From UMGS755 sp045597205 (GTDB lineage: Bacteria > Bacillota > Clostridia > UBA1381 > UBA9506), in contig JAZODT010000028.1 of the NCBI GenBank assembly GCA_045597205.1, forward strand, positions 1-39,456: DNA of 39,456 bases, in the 5' to 3' direction. The notes beneath the pieces are model-generated. The model saw only the letters and a program-made list of their open reading frames with translations. It was not told where the DNA came from and did no database searches. Of this stretch, positions 38,531 to 39,456 are shown piece after piece. Position numbers and translations under genes: made by a program. Within the stretch, counting starts at the first letter, position 1. Every line of letters begins with the position of its first letter.

Positions 38531-38562
38531 AAACGGGTAACAGATTTATCTGTTACCCGTTT
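38531..38562 (+). terminator. terminator of the ferritin operon
   Basis: Long stem AAACGGGTAACAGAT / ATCTGTTACCCGTTT followed by AATTTAC. The stem is strong and the U-tract weak. Confidence 0.75.
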
Positions 38563-38617
38563 AATTTACAAGCAAAAGCAATATGAATATTTTAACGTTT
38601 TTCTATTAAACTATTGG

Positions 38618-38636
38618 TTAACAATTCTTTTGTTAA
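38618..38636. promoter_or_regulatory. inverted repeat before the lipoprotein gene
   Basis: TTAACAA - TTCTT - TTGTTAA, ending in the AAGGAGG ribosome site of the lipoprotein gene. It could be an operator or a translational hairpin masking the site. Confidence 0.4.
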
Positions 38637-38648
38637 GGAGGTTATATT

Positions 38649-38957
38649 ATGAAAAAAAACATTGCCCTTGCACTTCTATTGATAACACTTCTTTTAGCTT
38701 CTGGTTGTTCCGTTCATTTTGGTGTGAATCCCCTGCCAGACCAAAGCAAATTTATCGGCACCGAAAAGGCACAAGCCATTGCGTTAGAGCAAGCAGGCCT
38801 TTCACATAATGACGTTTTGTTTGACAGAGTGCAGCTAGAAGAGGATGACGGCATCTGGCATTATGATGTGGAATTTAGAAACGGCACCACAGAATATGAT
38901 GCCGAAATCAAAGCCGAAGACGGCTCCATTCTTTCTTTTGAAGTTGATAAGCATTAA
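38649..38957 (+). CDS. PepSY-domain lipoprotein
   Basis: 102 residues. Lipoprotein signal peptide with lipobox LLASGC, lipidated at Cys20. Residues about 35-100 form a PepSY domain (FIGTEKAQAIALEQAGL, WHYDVEFRNGTTEYDAEIKA, GSILSFEVD). Membrane-anchored outside the cell. PepSY proteins are thought to inhibit or modulate proteases or bind ligands near the wall; the exact role is unknown. It stands alone between two terminators. Confidence 0.9.
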   Translation: MKKNIALALLLITLLLASGCSVHFGVNPLPDQSKFIGTEKAQAIALEQAGLSHNDVLFDRVQLEEDDGIWHYDVEFRNGTTEYDAEIKAEDGSILSFEVDKH

Positions 38958-38958
38958 A

Positions 38959-38987
38959 AAAGTCGCAGTGATTTTCACTGCGACTTT
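38959..38987. terminator. bidirectional terminator
   Basis: Stem AAAGTCGCAGTGA / TCACTGCGACTTT with a TTT loop. U-rich on both strands (TTTTTTAA on minus). It serves the lipoprotein gene and the convergent XRE gene. Confidence 0.88.
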
Positions 38988-39009
38988 ATATTATTTATTC
39001 ATTCTCCTG

Positions 39010-39210
39010 TTAGTTATTTTTCACTCCTAGCAGATAATCTATCGACACCTGATATAACTCTGCCAGTTTAATAACCATCGAAACCGGAATCTCGCGCACT
39101 CCTCTTTCGTAACGTGCATAGACTTGCCTGTTGCACGTTAAATAATCCGCAACTTGTTGTTGGGTTAAATCATGGTCAATTCGCAATTCATATATCCTTT
39201 TAAAATACAT
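39010..39210 (-). CDS. small XRE-family HTH regulator
   Basis: 66 residues from the ATG at 39210, with AGAGG 8 bases upstream; a GTG 9 bases earlier is possible. The single HTH domain includes DLTQQQVADYLTCNRQVYAR and YERGVREIPVSMVIKLAELY. It is divergent from an unknown gene. The space between holds a TACCATATGGTA palindrome inside the rightward promoter, so it probably represses its neighbour and perhaps itself. Confidence 0.85.
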   Translation of the reverse strand: MYFKRIYELRIDHDLTQQQVADYLTCNRQVYARYERGVREIPVSMVIKLAELYQVSIDYLLGVKNN

Positions 39211-39222
39211 TAAAGCCACCTC

Positions 39223-39284
39223 TTGACTTTAATGTTACCATATGGTATTATTATATTAGTTTTTTGGTATCATTCGGTACCATT
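39223..39284 (+). promoter_or_regulatory. promoter and operator between XRE gene and right-edge gene
   Basis: TTGACT (39223-39228), a 17-base spacer, TATTAT (39246-39251). The spacer contains the perfect palindrome TACCATATGGTA (39236-39247). A second imperfect site TGGTATCATTCGGTACCA follows downstream. TGGTA/TACCA half-sites occur four times, fitting a dimeric XRE repressor. Confidence 0.65.
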
Positions 39285-39304
39285 TTTTTAAAAGGAGCGT
39301 TGTT

Positions 39305-39456
39305 ATGTCTTTAGCCCATGAACTTATTGCCTATGTAGTCGCTGACCGTTGTGCCAAGCTTTTCCGTGAAGAAAAATTTGATTTTGCTGAATTAGCCCAC
39401 CAAATCGGCCTTTGTATTTTATCTGAAATCCAGCAAGTTATTTTAAACGAAGAATT
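39305..39456 (+). CDS. unknown protein, 3' end cut by window edge
   Basis: 50 codons are visible and open to the last base. AAAAGGAG lies 8 bases before the ATG. The visible part is helical and slightly acidic (MSLAHELIAYVVADRCAKLF...FDFAELAHQIGLCILSEIQ). No family recognised. It is divergent from and probably controlled by the small XRE protein next to it. Confidence 0.65.
   Translation, partial: MSLAHELIAYVVADRCAKLFREEKFDFAELAHQIGLCILSEIQQVILNEE

Overview
The window looks like chromosomal DNA from a spore-forming, anaerobic, moderately AT-rich Firmicute of the class Clostridia. The evidence is a germination protease (gpr), the [FeFe]-hydrogenase maturase HydE, a ferredoxin-linked indolepyruvate oxidoreductase, a PerR/rubrerythrin/ferritin/rubredoxin cluster, Gram-positive style GGAGG ribosome binding sites, and a long S10-spc-alpha ribosomal block with a KOW-domain gene between map and infA. 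No rRNA, tRNA or CRISPR array was recognised. The species cannot be named from the sequence.

Layout. 1-2000: mobile-element debris, with a tyrosine recombinase running off the left edge, a TnpV-like gene and a small secreted protein. 2074-7088: a secreted copper-amine-oxidase-like domain protein, gpr with a possible forespore promoter, and the leftward operon pdxK-mnmA-hydE. 7139-10148: prfA, then the c-di-AMP pair cdaA-cdaR without the usual glmM. 10145-11940: a compact accessory cassette of two small unknown genes, a Cro-like HTH gene and a CI/LexA-like repressor, linked by a repeated GTTGC-N5-GCAAC operator. It is followed by a frameshifted 3' remnant of nagA. 12241-14076: a GMP synthase lacking its glutaminase domain, purC and a terminator. 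14083-18222: a four-gene leftward operon, iorA-iorB-ACT-PLP lyase. 18252-34867: the leftward ribosomal superoperon rpsJ to rplQ, with secY, adk, map, infA and rpoA. It starts from one good sigma-A promoter and a roughly 390-base structured leader. 34883-36219: a cation diffusion facilitator with a manganese-type site. 36306-38562: two PerR-box operons, perR-rubrerythrin and [2Fe-2S] protein-ferritin-rubredoxin. 38649-39456: a PepSY lipoprotein, a small XRE regulator and a divergent unknown gene cut by the right edge.

How the parts work together. The ribosomal block supplies translation, protein export and transcription subunits under shared control, and several of its gene junctions can form hairpins. 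The PerR cluster forms a self-regulated oxygen/peroxide and iron-storage module: the two promoters have almost the same layout (TTGACA-17-TATAAT followed by TTGTAATCATTACAA). The accessory cassette at 10145-11940 is the best candidate for an undescribed small system. A repressor without the usual catalytic lysine, a Cro-like partner and two unknown Cys-bearing proteins share operators, and the cassette sits where the cdaR-glmM and nagA neighbourhoods appear broken.
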